This document shows positions 11,701-21,849 of a stretch of 64,000 bases of DNA, piece by piece. The translations under genes and the position numbers were made by a program. The notes beneath the pieces are model-generated. The model made no database searches and was not told the DNA's origin. It was given only the letters and a program-made list of their open reading frames with translations. The stretch's first letter is position 1, and each line of letters begins with the position of its first letter. Source of the stretch: Adiantum capillus-veneris (taxonomy: Eukaryota; Streptophyta; Polypodiopsida; Polypodiales; Pteridaceae). Where the stretch lies: contig CM043969.1 of NCBI GenBank assembly GCA_014529385.2, positions 15,685,446-15,749,445 of the forward strand, in the 5' to 3' direction.

Positions 11701-12176
11701 ATGTCTCCAAAAACAATGACTTCACCTTGATCCTTGTAATAAGCAATGTCTTCCTCTAGTTCAACAAAGGGCTGATCTCTATCCATATTCGAGCGAGCAT
11801 AAAAGTTGGAGTCATAGTGAGGAATGTAGCAGCCGGCCACAAACATGACTTGACCATTTGGTGGGCTGATTTTCAGCCATAAGTAGCGTTTATACTTATC
11901 TTCTTTGACAATGGAAACATCTTTCAAACCCTTTTTGGTCATACATGCTATGCCTCCTTGGCCTCTTCGTTGCTTTGCATTTTTGGCCCACATCAAAGAA
12001 TGTACATCGTATTTGTCAAATCCAAGAATTCGTTGCGCATCATGCTCCCATGTTTTGACAAGAAGTATCACATCGGAGTCATTGGTAAGCTCATCAATGC
12101 CAATTCCCGCATTCCATGGATACCCGTTACAATTCCAAAAGCTTATTCGCAAGCGTGAGTTGGTCTCATAGATCAT
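8796..12176 (-). CDS. LINE ORF2 protein: endonuclease-reverse transcriptase, 1126 aa
   Basis: Multifunctional enzyme that nicks target DNA and copies the element RNA. The N-terminal EEP endonuclease (about residues 1-275) shows FWNCNGYP (13-20), VFGDMNAR (155-162), SVIDYM (238-243) and the catalytic SDH (265-267). The RT domain (about 485-800) has FVDFKKAFD (615-623), VKQGCPLSP (674-682) and YADD (720-723), the metal-binding active site. A C-terminal zinc module has Cys1054, Cys1057, His1067 and Cys1072 (C-x2-C-x9-H-x4-C), common in LINEs. The length is normal for the class and there is no internal stop. The ATG at 12,174-12,176 lies in the same frame as ORF1, two sense codons after the ORF1 UAG stop. 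It could be active; expression was not tested. Confidence 0.93.
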   Translation of the reverse strand: MIYETNSRLRISFWNCNGYPWNAGIGIDELTNDSDVILLVKTWEHDAQRILGFDKYDVHSLMWAKNAKQRRGQGGIACMTKKGLKDVSIVKEDKYKRYLWLKISPPNGQVMFVAGCYIPHYDSNFYARSNMDRDQPFVELEEDIAYYKDQGEVIVFGDMNARTNMLQHDTQQVDMPHVSRRVDDSYMYNRSSNDAKEVDHYGKSLLHMCNSTGMLIANGVSLWQGTNDFTCTKHNGASVIDYMLFSEATLECIQSFTLGEWNPESDHRMLCIDLKCGKRPEHVASNHDVNHLYLRLDFKRALIYADMVDQMLSMIEHQGSPTLECKWKVFKEVIFSCAKECFSAKHMSCKRSKKGSTKKKWFDMECSQARKHLLRLDAIKDKEVYLECSHTYKALVQKKRRRWEVEKQLLLAQEKAHACGKFWQNLKGKRVESFGDLTLEDMYMHCKNLYEQPNVDKMEGCSSLPFMSPFFTIEDVCRALEKLATRKAGDLQGVKAEMIKWTSKKTRYWICDMFNLALQYGMPHDWSANWIKPLHKGGDVNNVNNYRTIMVGSLMAKLFGCIMEMKISEWAEKNGKRALGQAGFRKHHSTIDHLVTLRVLMEASRLKGKKLYCCFVDFKKAFDMVPRGNLWRRMQSLQVPREFMHAVFRIYQKVICRLRMGDGISEFFASTIGVKQGCPLSPTLFGLLIDELETMVLDFMQQEGIEEVKIGNAVIMLLLYADDVVLLAHTLEDAQKLMSVLERFCLHSGLIVNGSKTKVMLVKTLNDENPCIVYNNEKLEVVDHFKYLGLEVPSNHKWKDCAMRRLEAGKRAYYAFENMCNAGEIKCWALKKYLFDTLVTPVLLYGVEVWGGSIGKSTWKEFENVQKRFLTNFLQVKTQTPYMLLLLESGSLPIEVLGMERVVEYMRKTQRSPLHRLPRIAYEASQKVQKTCKSKILSSGWMLDIKKWFGRWDACHLVKDASIDSQVNEAFLQRQCIMAWEKSRGSRFSHYTTHVAPNYKSLFFTERGNRTPSYILEPIPLSAIRTIASIRLSSHSLRCETGRWGTGEECHRLCTLCPRQVRESEYHTLLECSAFDHIRSSFPHIFSHELSLHTFLSQPRCGLSIATLISAIFEHRESLMNSTHTT

Positions 12177-12182
12177 GTGTCC

Positions 12183-13115
12183 CTATTTGTTGGGTGGACT
12201 TGCATCCTCCTCAAGTGCCTTTTCTTCTTGAGATGATACCTTAACCTTCTTGCTTCTTTCCTCGTATGCTTTGCGACGTACATTTTGTTGCATAAGAGTG
12301 CGATCCTCATATACATTACAACCCGTTCCTTTGAGGTAGATCCAACCATTGTCAAGGATGATCTTTCTCTTTACCTCATCAGCCATGGTACATACAATAG
12401 GTCTTTCTCCCGAGCGAGGGACTCCTTGTTTTCCAACTCGATGTGCACCATAAGCCATGATTCCTGACATGCCAAAGTGTGTAGCAAAAAACTCTTCAAT
12501 AGCAACCGCAAGAGATTGGGGTGTTTCCATGCTTTCCTCCTTGATTCCACGAATGACGATGTTCTTTGAGCGTTTTTGTCGTTCTTGCAATTCTTGAGTG
12601 TCCACATTCTCTACATTCTTTGCTTGGACAACGGCTTGCGTGATAGGAGATGTAGAAACCACATTATCCTTACATATATCAGCCCATGATTTGGATGCAT
12701 TTCTCATCTCACATACATCATGTCGTATTGTATCTATCGTTTCCTCTTTCAATACATGATCACTCTCAACTTTGCTCAAGCACTCTTTCACTACATTCAT
12801 GTCCACAAGAGAGCGTTTACATTCTTGAACTTCATTCTCAAGATGCATCAAGCGCGTTGTTTGCATTTCAAGAACCATCTTGAGGTGCTCATTCTCCACA
12901 ACGAGAACTCTTAAAGTACCATTCTCCATTGCAAGTGCGCGCAACTCTTCACCTTGCTTGTTGACGGTTTCTTGTAACGAGATCAAGTAAGCCATGATCA
13001 TTGCTTCCGTTGTTGTAGACGATGTGGTTGGATTAGCATCCAAATTCCTTGGAGATTTTGCATCATTCTCCATGGCGAGTGTGGCTTTCCCACCCTTGCG
13101 AGTTTTGTCTGACAT
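12183..13115 (-). CDS. LINE ORF1 protein: coiled coil + RRM-like domain, 310 aa
   Basis: RNA-binding chaperone-like protein of the LINE particle. From ATG 13,115 (a TTG nine bases upstream is in frame but unlikely as a start), residues about 40-140 are heptad-rich and predict a coiled coil (LRVLVVENEHLKMVLEM, LMHLENEVQ). Residues about 185-270 (KNIVIRGIKEE, AHRVGK, RPIVCTMADEVKRKIIL, VYEDRT) resemble the RRM-type domain of animal L1 ORF1p. A basic/acidic tail follows. There is no CCHC knuckle, unlike the LINE at 1-2.7 kb. The ORF ends in TAG (12,183-12,185), immediately followed in frame by GGA CAC ATG of ORF2, so stop-reinitiation or read-through are the obvious coupling routes. The RRM assignment is from motif pattern only. 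Confidence 0.85.
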   Translation of the reverse strand: MSDKTRKGGKATLAMENDAKSPRNLDANPTTSSTTTEAMIMAYLISLQETVNKQGEELRALAMENGTLRVLVVENEHLKMVLEMQTTRLMHLENEVQECKRSLVDMNVVKECLSKVESDHVLKEETIDTIRHDVCEMRNASKSWADICKDNVVSTSPITQAVVQAKNVENVDTQELQERQKRSKNIVIRGIKEESMETPQSLAVAIEEFFATHFGMSGIMAYGAHRVGKQGVPRSGERPIVCTMADEVKRKIILDNGWIYLKGTGCNVYEDRTLMQQNVRRKAYEERSKKVKVSSQEEKALEEDASPPNK

Positions 13116-13195
13116 TGCCTTCAAGTCGGCAACAAAAACGCAAAGTTTTGACAGTTTTTTCAGTTCTGAGAGAGAGAGAGAGAGAGAGAGAGAGC

Positions 13196-13411
13196 ATGCA
13201 GTCGGCCATGTTGCCCAAAAGAGTCACCGACTCGCCTGAGCATATTGCTGGTGGTCGTCCAAGAGAAGAAGAAGAAGAAGAGGATTTTAACGTCGTAGGA
13301 AACTATCCCAAGAGCCCTTAAAGATCTATCGGATGAGAGTTGAACTCAAGACCTATTATTCAAGAGGGAAATGGCATAACCAATCTACCACACTTGGGTG
13401 ATAGAAAGTTT
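13196..13411 (-). mobile_element. tRNA-derived SINE-like unit, copy 2
   Basis: Minus strand: GTGTGGTAGATTGGTTATGCC (A-box-like) and TTGAGTTCAACTCTCA (B-box-like), then the same body as copy 1 and the end GGGCAACATGGCCGACTGC at the (TC)n flank of the LINE. The head is at about 13,325-13,411. Confidence 0.65.
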
Positions 13412-13433
13412 ATACCATTTTCCTCTTTTTCAT

Positions 13434-13475
13434 AACACACACACACACACATGAGAAGAAGAGGATTTTAACGTC

Positions 13476-13535
<60 letters not shown>

Positions 13536-13684
13536 AGCGCTAGGTCCAGTAGAGAGAGAGCGAGAGCGAGAGTAGCAGTCGGCCTTTTTTTTTCCAAATC
13601 TACCCTTTAAATTTTCCAAAATTTGCAAAATACCCCTGGCTAAAACTAGAACTTGGGTTGGTTATGTATCTCAGCGCTAGGTGC

Positions 13685-13734
<50 letters not shown>

Positions 13735-13866
13735 GTCGGCCTTTTTTTTCCAAATCTGCCCTTCAAACTTTCCAAAATTCCCAAAATACCCCTAGCTAAA
13801 ACTAGAATTTGGGTTGGGTATATAGGTTTTCGAGATGAATCGCTCCATTGCCTACATTCTAAGCAC
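13434..13866. repeat. Composite microsatellite/GCGCTAGG/AATTTTCC repeat, second and third copies
   Basis: (CA)n at 13,436-13,450, a SINE-body fragment at 13,452-13,481, and (AG)n at 13,481-13,533. AGCGCTAGGTCCAG and CAGCGCTAGGTGCAG follow (13,536 and 13,672). Two GGCCTTTTTTTTxCCAAATCT...CCAAAATACCCC units (13,575-13,660 and 13,738-13,825) are each preceded by an (AG)n tract and AGTCGG. Confidence 0.8.
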
Positions 13867-14094
13867 TCAAAAACGGATCTCAATTATAAAAAAGGAATAA
13901 AGATTAGAAAACCTTAAACAAGCTGACCAAAATAGAAAAAAGGGTATTTGTAAATTTTTGAAATTTTGGACAGGTACTTTAGGAATTTCTGCAAATCTGA
14001 AGGGTAGCCATGGTAGCCTTGGTGCTGGCCTCCACAGGTATGTCAACGTTGTGTGCGCCCTCTAGCATCCATTCGGTCTGCACGGCCTGCATGT

Positions 14095-14173
<79 letters not shown>

Positions 14174-14186
14174 CATGCAACCTCAT

Positions 14187-14190
<4 letters not shown>
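13867..14190. repeat. Segmental duplication, left copy
   Basis: Matches 14,865-15,165: CAAAAACGGATCTCA, GGAATAAAGATTAGAAAA, GGGTAGCCATGGTAGCCTTG, CTAGCATCCATTCGGTCTGC and GGATTGCATGCAACCTCATCC lie in the same order. The copies differ by which microsatellite expanded between the last two blocks: (AG)n here, (AC)n in the right copy. Confidence 0.85.
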
Positions 14191-14192
<2 letters not shown>

Positions 14193-14274
<82 letters not shown>

Positions 14275-14434
14275 ATCTCAACGCTAGGTGTAGTAGAGAG
14301 AGAGGGGGGGGGAGAGAGAGAGTAGCAGTTGGCCTTTTTTTTACAAATCTACCCTTCAAATTTTCCAAAATTCACAAAATACTGACCAGTGTTCGGGAAA
14401 AATTTTCAGGAATTTTCCAGAATTTTGGGTTGGT

Positions 14435-14437
<3 letters not shown>
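14193..14437. repeat. (AC)n-(AG)n tract and composite repeat unit
   Basis: (AC)n at 14,190-14,236 and (AG)n at 14,237-14,270 are followed by CATCTCAACGCTAGGTGTAG. The AATTTTCC-rich unit (14,332-14,437) ends GGGTTGGTT, and the (AG)n tract at 14,435-14,479 adjoins it. Confidence 0.8.
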
Positions 14438-14477
<40 letters not shown>

Positions 14478-14483
<6 letters not shown>

Positions 14484-14676
14484 CCATGTTGCCCAAAAGG
14501 CTCGCCGACTCGCCTGAGCATATTGCTAGTCGTCCAAGACAAAAAGAAGAAGAGGATTTTAACGTCGTAGGAAACTATCCCAAGAGCCCTTAAAGATCTC
14601 TCGAACGAGAGTTGAACTCAAGACCTGTTATTCAAGAGGGAAATGGCATAACCAATCTACCAAACTTGGGTGATAG
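14478..14676 (-). mobile_element. tRNA-derived SINE-like unit, copy 3
   Basis: Same A-box-like head (TTTGGTAGATTGGTTATGCC), B-box-like TTGAGTTCAACTCTCG and body. It ends TTGGGCAACATGGCCGA directly at (AG)n 14,435-14,479. The join between this tract and TCGGCCATG is the unfilled equivalent of the LINE insertion site. Confidence 0.65.
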
Positions 14677-14703
14677 AAAGTTTATACCATTTTCCTCTTT
14701 TGC

Positions 14704-14706
<3 letters not shown>

Positions 14707-14747
<41 letters not shown>

Positions 14748-14775
14748 CACACGAAAAGAAGAGGATTTTAACGTC

Positions 14776-14824
<49 letters not shown>

Positions 14825-14864
14825 TCTATCTCAGCGCTAGGTGCAGTAGAGAGAGAGAGAGAGC
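14707..14864. repeat. (CA)n, SINE-body fragment and (AG)n with GCGCTAGGTGCAG
   Basis: (CA)n 14,707-14,751, GAAGAGGATTTTAACGTCAT (14,758-14,777), (AG)n 14,780-14,820, and CTATCTCAGCGCTAGGTGCAG at 14,826-14,846. Confidence 0.8.
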
Positions 14865-15165
14865 TCAAAAACGGATCTCACTTATGAAAAAGGAATAAAG
14901 ATTAGAAAATCTTGAACAATCGATCAAAATAGAAAAAAGGGTATTTTGTAAATTTTTGAAATTGCAGAGGTATTTTGGGAATTTCCACAAATCTGAAGGG
15001 TAGCCATGGTAGCCTTGGTGCTGGCCTCCACAGGTATGTAAACGTTGTGTGTGCCCTCTAGCATCCATTCGGTCTGCATGGCGTGCATGTGCACACACAC
15101 ACACACACATACACACACACATACACACACACACACACACACAGAGGATTGCATGCAACCTCATC
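14865..15165. repeat. Segmental duplication, right copy
   Basis: Second copy of the 13,867-14,190 block, about 1 kb downstream. Interrupted (CA)n at 15,092-15,142. Sequence after 15,166 is unique until the proposed Helitron end. Confidence 0.85.
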
Positions 15166-15433
15166 CATCGAGCAGTGAGGCAGAGGATCAACCAATAGTT
15201 GGAGTGTGACTCCCTGAGATTCCAAAGGCTGCATTCTGAATGCCGCGTATGTAGTCTGAAGAAATCAATAATCTCCCTTTGTGAGTGTCTCCTACTGTCT
15301 GGTCTCCTCAAGAGGCTCTGCATCTATGATCCTGGTATCTCATAACTTTGGCCAATGGTCAAACCCCTCTCTGAATAGGGGTTTGAGGGTAAGAGGGGCC
15401 ATGCCACCGCCGAAAGCAACGCCGTTTTACTAG

Positions 15434-15816
15434 TGCAGCTTAAAATTTTCAAGAAAGGAGAGGGAGTCCACGTGTCACTCCGTGGTTCATTTCAAAAAAC
15501 ACCTTACAAAACATCTCACCTAAAATGCAAAAGTAAATGGTAAAATTGTAAGAACGATAGCCTTTTCAGAATGTAAGTAAGAAGTGATAAGCCTTTTCAA
15601 ATGTGACTTCTATACTCTTTATAATGCAGCTTAAAATTTTCAAGGAAGGAGAGAGAGTCCACTTGTCACTCCCAGGTTCATTTCAAAAAACACCTTACAA
15701 AACATCTAACCTAAAATACAAAAGTAAATGGTAAAGTTGCAAGAAATGAGAGCCTTTTTAGAATGTAAGTAAGAAGTCACAAGCCTTTTCAAATGTAAAG
15801 TCAACATACTTTCTAT
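15434..15816. repeat. 191-bp tandem duplication, first copy interrupted by the Helitron
   Basis: The block TGCAGCTTAAAATTTTCAAG...CCTTTTCAAATGT occurs at 15,434-15,608 and again from 15,625, a spacing of 191. The second copy is preceded by TCTATACTCTTTATAA (15,609-15,624). The missing 16 bases of the first copy are at 7,133-7,148, on the far side of the Helitron. Confidence 0.85.
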
Positions 15817-16166
15817 TCCACATAAAATAAATATTGAAGTTTCATTGCAAATAACAAAAAGGGGATAACTTTAGTGGAGGTTTTGTTGCGAATTTACTGT
15901 TTTAAAATATAACAAAAAAAGAATAATTTTAATGAAATTTTTTTGTTTAATGGATATATAATTTTTGAAGATATATTTGGTTTTATCTTTTCAAGGGGCT
16001 TTTTTCAAGACCAATATTGATATGTTTTAGAAAATTTTGGAAGTATGTATTTCTTTAAAGAGCTTGAGAAAAAGAAAAAAGCTCACGTAACGTTGACTTG
16101 GGGTTGTCTCCCTTTGAGGTCATGCATGACATGCAAATGTAGGGATCGTTATCCACATTATTGACC

Positions 16167-16212
<46 letters not shown>

Positions 16213-16223
16213 ACCACATTGCT

Positions 16224-16282
<59 letters not shown>
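15609..16282 (+). repeat. Inverted repeat X, left arm
   Basis: Matches 19,562-20,145 in reverse complement. Shared blocks include CTTTCTATTCCACATAAAAT, AACAAAAAGGGGATAA, GATATATTTGGTTTTATC, TTTCTTTAAAGAGCTTGAG and CATGCATGACATGCAAATG. The following microsatellites, (AG)n 16,170-16,210, CACCACATTGCTT, (GT)n and (GA)n, are also shared. The left arm has an extra segment of about 130 bases (15,685-15,810) absent from the right arm. Confidence 0.85.
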
Positions 16283-18070
<1,788 letters not shown>

Positions 18071-18073
18071 TGT

Positions 18074-18105
<32 letters not shown>

Positions 18106-18499
18106 CCCAGTAGAATTAGAGCACTCCTAAGTCTGTTGAACAAGGGCTCGCACCTCATGAAAAATAATGTCTATGAGAAACTTCCAATCTTGGTATCAAA
18201 GAATGCTTTGCAACATCTATTAAGAGGTCATGTCATGCATCACTTTTATAAATGCGATAGACCATATGTGTAGGAAGAGAGTATTGACAGTGTTCCACTT
18301 GGAAGAGAAGATAGCCCTATGAGAATAGAGGCATTGTTTCCTTGGCCGTAGCAATGCGGGGGTCACATACTAGTTTCTTCTAAAAGAGTAGTATGTTTTT
18401 GGACTACAACTTGGCTTCTAATGTAATTCTATTGGCTATGGTAATATATATACTACTCACAATTGTGAGTATTGCAAAGAAAAAAAACTTAACCTCACT

Positions 18500-19490
18500 T
18501 TTTATTACAAGGGTATGGCCCACACTATCTTGGACTTGCCTAGAGATAGAGAACTCTTCTTTGGCTGAACTCGAAGAAAAACACAGTATTCTTCCTTTAA
18601 GTTTTGCTCTGAGCATTGGGTGTCTCCATAACATTTTTGCCCATTATGTGCAACCTTGACCTCCTTTTGAGCTGCTTTCATTTGTTGCACTATTTTCTCT
18701 AGCATTTGTTCAGATGCTTCTACCCTATGCATGGGGTTTGACCAAGTCAATAGAATGATGCAACCTTTGCTATATAAAGCCTTGAATAAAGACATTGCCA
18801 TGCTTCTCTATAAAGCTGAGCTATAAGAAAACTTAAATAAGGGTCATCCTTCTCCTTGGCTCTCTGATATAGTAGGCCATGAGGATGTATTTGCTGACTT
18901 GATTTACTCTCTCAATTTGGTTGTTGATCTTTAAATGGTGAGTTGTAGAAAAAATTAACCAAGTCTCGATGCCCTTTTTGGTTGTTGATCTCTAAATGTA
19001 AGTTGTACTAAAATTCAACCGAGTCTCGATGCCCTCAAAGAGACTTGTCCAAAATTTTGACGTGAATTTGATTTAATATCACTTACTATTTTCTTAGGAA
19101 GTCCATGAAGTCAAAAAAATTCTTTAATGAAGATCATAGAAATATTGGCTGCTAAAAAAGTTCCCTTGAGAGGGATCAAGAGAACTTTTGATCAGTCGAT
19201 CCACCACCACCATGATGAAATTTTAACCACCTTTTGGGGGATGTCTAGCTTGACCGTTTTAGCATTAGTCTTTTTACAAAAAATAATAATTAGGTCATGT
19301 ATTTGAGTACATCTCTTTTCAATCCAGACAAAATGTAGCATTTTTTCATAAGCGGAGTGACCTCTTGATGGAGCATCATGCACTTGAAAGAGGATTTTCT
19401 CCTTGATCTCCATGGATGATCCTCTTCTCCTTTTCTACATGGACTGGATAAGACATGACTTGAATGATTCACTTGAAGTATTCATCCCTT
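18500..19490 (-). pseudogene. Ty3/gypsy integrase, decayed fragment
   Basis: Minus-strand remains of a retrotransposon integrase, in gene order. The H2C2 zinc module VHDAPSRGHSAYEKML...W with a degraded Cys pair lies at about 19,390-19,250. The core (SDIKFTSKFW, FSTTY, NQIERVNQV) lies at about 19,080-18,880. The post-core segment (QMKAAQKE, KSSLSLGK) lies at about 18,690-18,510. The frame shifts several times, stops interrupt it, and a 58-60-bp tandem duplication (18,921-18,980 / 18,981-19,040, sharing GTTGTTGATCT and GTCTCGATGCCCT) disrupts the core. The catalytic set cannot be intact. The gag fragment at 21.8-22.3 kb on the same strand could belong to the same element. Confidence 0.7.
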
Positions 19491-19557
19491 GGGAGCTAGT
19501 TTTCTACTTCTTGAAGTAGCAGTTCATCTGGCATGGAGATGAACCCAAGAAAAAAAT

Positions 19558-19561
<4 letters not shown>

Positions 19562-19646
<85 letters not shown>

Positions 19647-19656
19647 GCAATGTGGT

Positions 19657-19698
<42 letters not shown>

Positions 19699-20145
19699 GG
19701 TTAATAATGTGGATAACGATACCTGCATTTGCATGTCATGCATGTCCTTAAAGCGAGACAACCCCAAGTCGACGTCACATGAGCTTTTTTCTTTTTCTCA
19801 AGCTCTTTAAAGAAATACATACTTCCAATTTTTTTTGAAACATATCAATATTGGTCTTGAAAAAAGCCCCTTGAAAAGATAAAACCAAATATATCTTCAA
19901 AAATTATATATCCATTAAACAGAAAAATTTCACTAAAATTTTTCTTTTTTTGTTATATCTTTAAAAATTAAACTCACATTAAGTAACAAAACCTCCACTA
20001 AAATTATCCCCTTTTTGTTATTTGCAATCAAACTTCAACATTTATTTTATGTGGAATAGAAAGTGTTTTTTGAAATGAACCAGGGAGTGAAACGTGGACT
20101 CCCTCTCCTTCCTTGAAAATTTAAAGCTACGTTTTAAAGAGTATA
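19562..20145 (-). repeat. Inverted repeat X, right arm
   Basis: Reverse complement of 15,609-16,282, including (CT)n 19,561-19,594, (AC)n 19,595-19,643 and (CT)n 19,659-19,695. Read on the minus strand, its outer end TATACTCTTTAAAACGTAGC corresponds to TATACTCTTTATAATGCAGC of the left arm. The arms enclose about 3.3 kb. Confidence 0.85.
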
Positions 20146-21779
20146 ATGCAATCCGGTGGATCAGAACCCGGTTAGTGCATGAAAGCGTGGATGCACCTAG
20201 TGTGATGGAATGAGGACTCAAGGAAGAGGGGCAAAGAGAGAAATCCAAAAGAGCCATATCTACACACACACTCTCTCTCTATCTACACTCTAACTCTCTA
20301 ATCATGCATACAATGACGCTACTCTTGCTCTAATCTCAAGCATAAACACTCTAGTCATGCATTGAGCACACACATGGAAGTCTAATTAGAGTAATGTATG
20401 CAATCCACATACACACACACTCTAATCTAGCACACACGTGAAGCAAGAATGCTCAAACAAGAGGAAAACTAGAGAGAAAAAAGAAGATTAGCACTAATCA
20501 TACATCATTAACACACATAACTTGAAAGACAAGAGCAAGTAGGGAAAATTTAGCTTGCATTGCATTCAATGATGTCTACACATGTGTGTGGAAGCTCCAA
20601 GCTCCAAGCTCCATAGCCACTCCTCCTCTCCTTCTCCACACTCACCTCTCAATCTCATGAATGAGCTCTCCCAAGAATTCCCTTTCACATGTTGTGAATT
20701 GACTTATATACAAAGGGCTTTTCAAAATTGGGTGGCTGGACAAAAGGTGCATACACATGCTACAGGTATCTAGGCTTGTTTGATCATCATGCGTACAGCT
20801 TGGAACTTATTATGGAGCCCTTAGAAACAAGAAATATATGTATACACATATGTGTATACACCAATAGAAGTGCAATGCATGTCAACACTCCCCTCTTTCA
20901 AAGCTTTGTCGTCCCTGACAAAGCCATGTTGAGGTAGATGTTCAAGGAAGGATGTCCACTTCAAAAGAAAAATCTCGATGAGATAGCATGAGGGCAGTGT
21001 AAAGCACATGTGGAAATGAGTAAATGCAAAGAATTATGAAATGCTACACTGCAATTAAGGACAAATAAATTTCACTTTGCTAAAATTAATCAATGAAGAG
21101 TTTTGGGCTTATGGATGAGTCTATCTATTAGTTATCAATGACTAAGGTTAAAACAATCACTCTAGTACTAGCTAAATTAGTAATATTATCTAAATTCAAA
21201 ATTCTCTAATTGTGTCTTTTAGCTTTGATTAGCCAACTAACTCTCACAACTCTAAACAAAAGCTTGAATTTTTCACTTTAAGCTCAATGAAAGTCTTTTT
21301 CATGTCATTTATTTTCCTCTCTCTATTCATTTTTCTTTACTTCATATTTTTTAAAGATCATTTGATGTGTGTGCTTATTTTGTATGCTCGAGACTTTTTG
21401 ATTCTCAAAGAAAAACACCCACATTGGGAATCTTTAGGGCTCGAGTACCATAGGAAATATTTGTGAGTGAATTAGCAAGATCAAGTTGGGATTACTCTTC
21501 CAACCTAAGATTTTACATTTATGGCACTTTTTGGTTTTGCTTCCATTTCCTTTGTATTCTAAGTGGTGTTCTTTGTTGTATGAGTGAGCAAGCCTCTCTA
21601 CGCCTAAAACACTCCTAAGGTCTCAAACACTTAGATAATTTTACCAACTAGAACTAGTAGTCAAGTAATTGACTTAACCTAAAGTCACGGCCTCCTAACC
21701 TCAAGGTTTATCTATAAGAATAAATCAACTTAAGCAAAGACAAATTTATACATCGATAATGAAAGATAACAAAACATAG
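20146..21779. other. Unassigned DNA
   Basis: No protein domain was recognised. The region is A/T-rich with scattered CACACACAC words. CAACACTCCCCTCTTTCAAAG (20,884-20,904) resembles a reversed polypurine tract next to an LTR edge such as those at 48.13 and 51.79 kb, but no LTR pair is visible. Confidence 0.3.
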
Positions 21780-21849
21780 TTAAAAGCACTCAATCAAACA
21801 ATGGAAAACCACAATTAGCAAACATAAATATCCACGAGCATGAAAAATA

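Larger units (their letters stand above)
8743..13167 (-). mobile_element. LINE retrotransposon with intact ORF1 and ORF2, inserted in an (AG)n microsatellite
   Basis: Both ORFs are open, so this is the most intact element in the window. On the coding strand it is preceded by (TC)n (13,168-13,194 on plus) and ends at a (TATC)n tail (8,714-8,742) followed by (TC)n. Its outer flanks GGTTGGTT(AG)n and (GA)n..GTCGGCCATGTTGCC are joined directly at 14,429-14,490, which reads as the unfilled version of the site. The architecture is coiled-coil/RRM-like ORF1, then endonuclease, RT and C-terminal CCHC. The 5' UTR is short (about 50 bases), so the internal promoter is unclear and the copy may be slightly 5' truncated. 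Confidence 0.85.
7149..15433 (+). mobile_element. Helitron-like insertion (A|TC...CTAG|T), non-autonomous, 8.3 kb including a nested LINE
   Basis: The left end TCTATACTAATAGATAAT at 7,149 follows an A, and the right end TTTTACTAG at 15,433 precedes a T. Helitrons insert between A and T without a target duplication, begin with TC and end with CTRR. The flanks join precisely: 16 bases at 7,133-7,148 plus DNA from 15,434 recreate a 191-bp unit repeated from 15,609 on. A 10-bp stem with an 8-base loop (15,359-15,386) lies 47 bases before the end, farther than usual for a Helitron hairpin. There is no Rep/helicase gene, so it would depend on a partner element. The interior holds SINE-like units, microsatellites and a 4.4-kb LINE. 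Confidence 0.75.
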
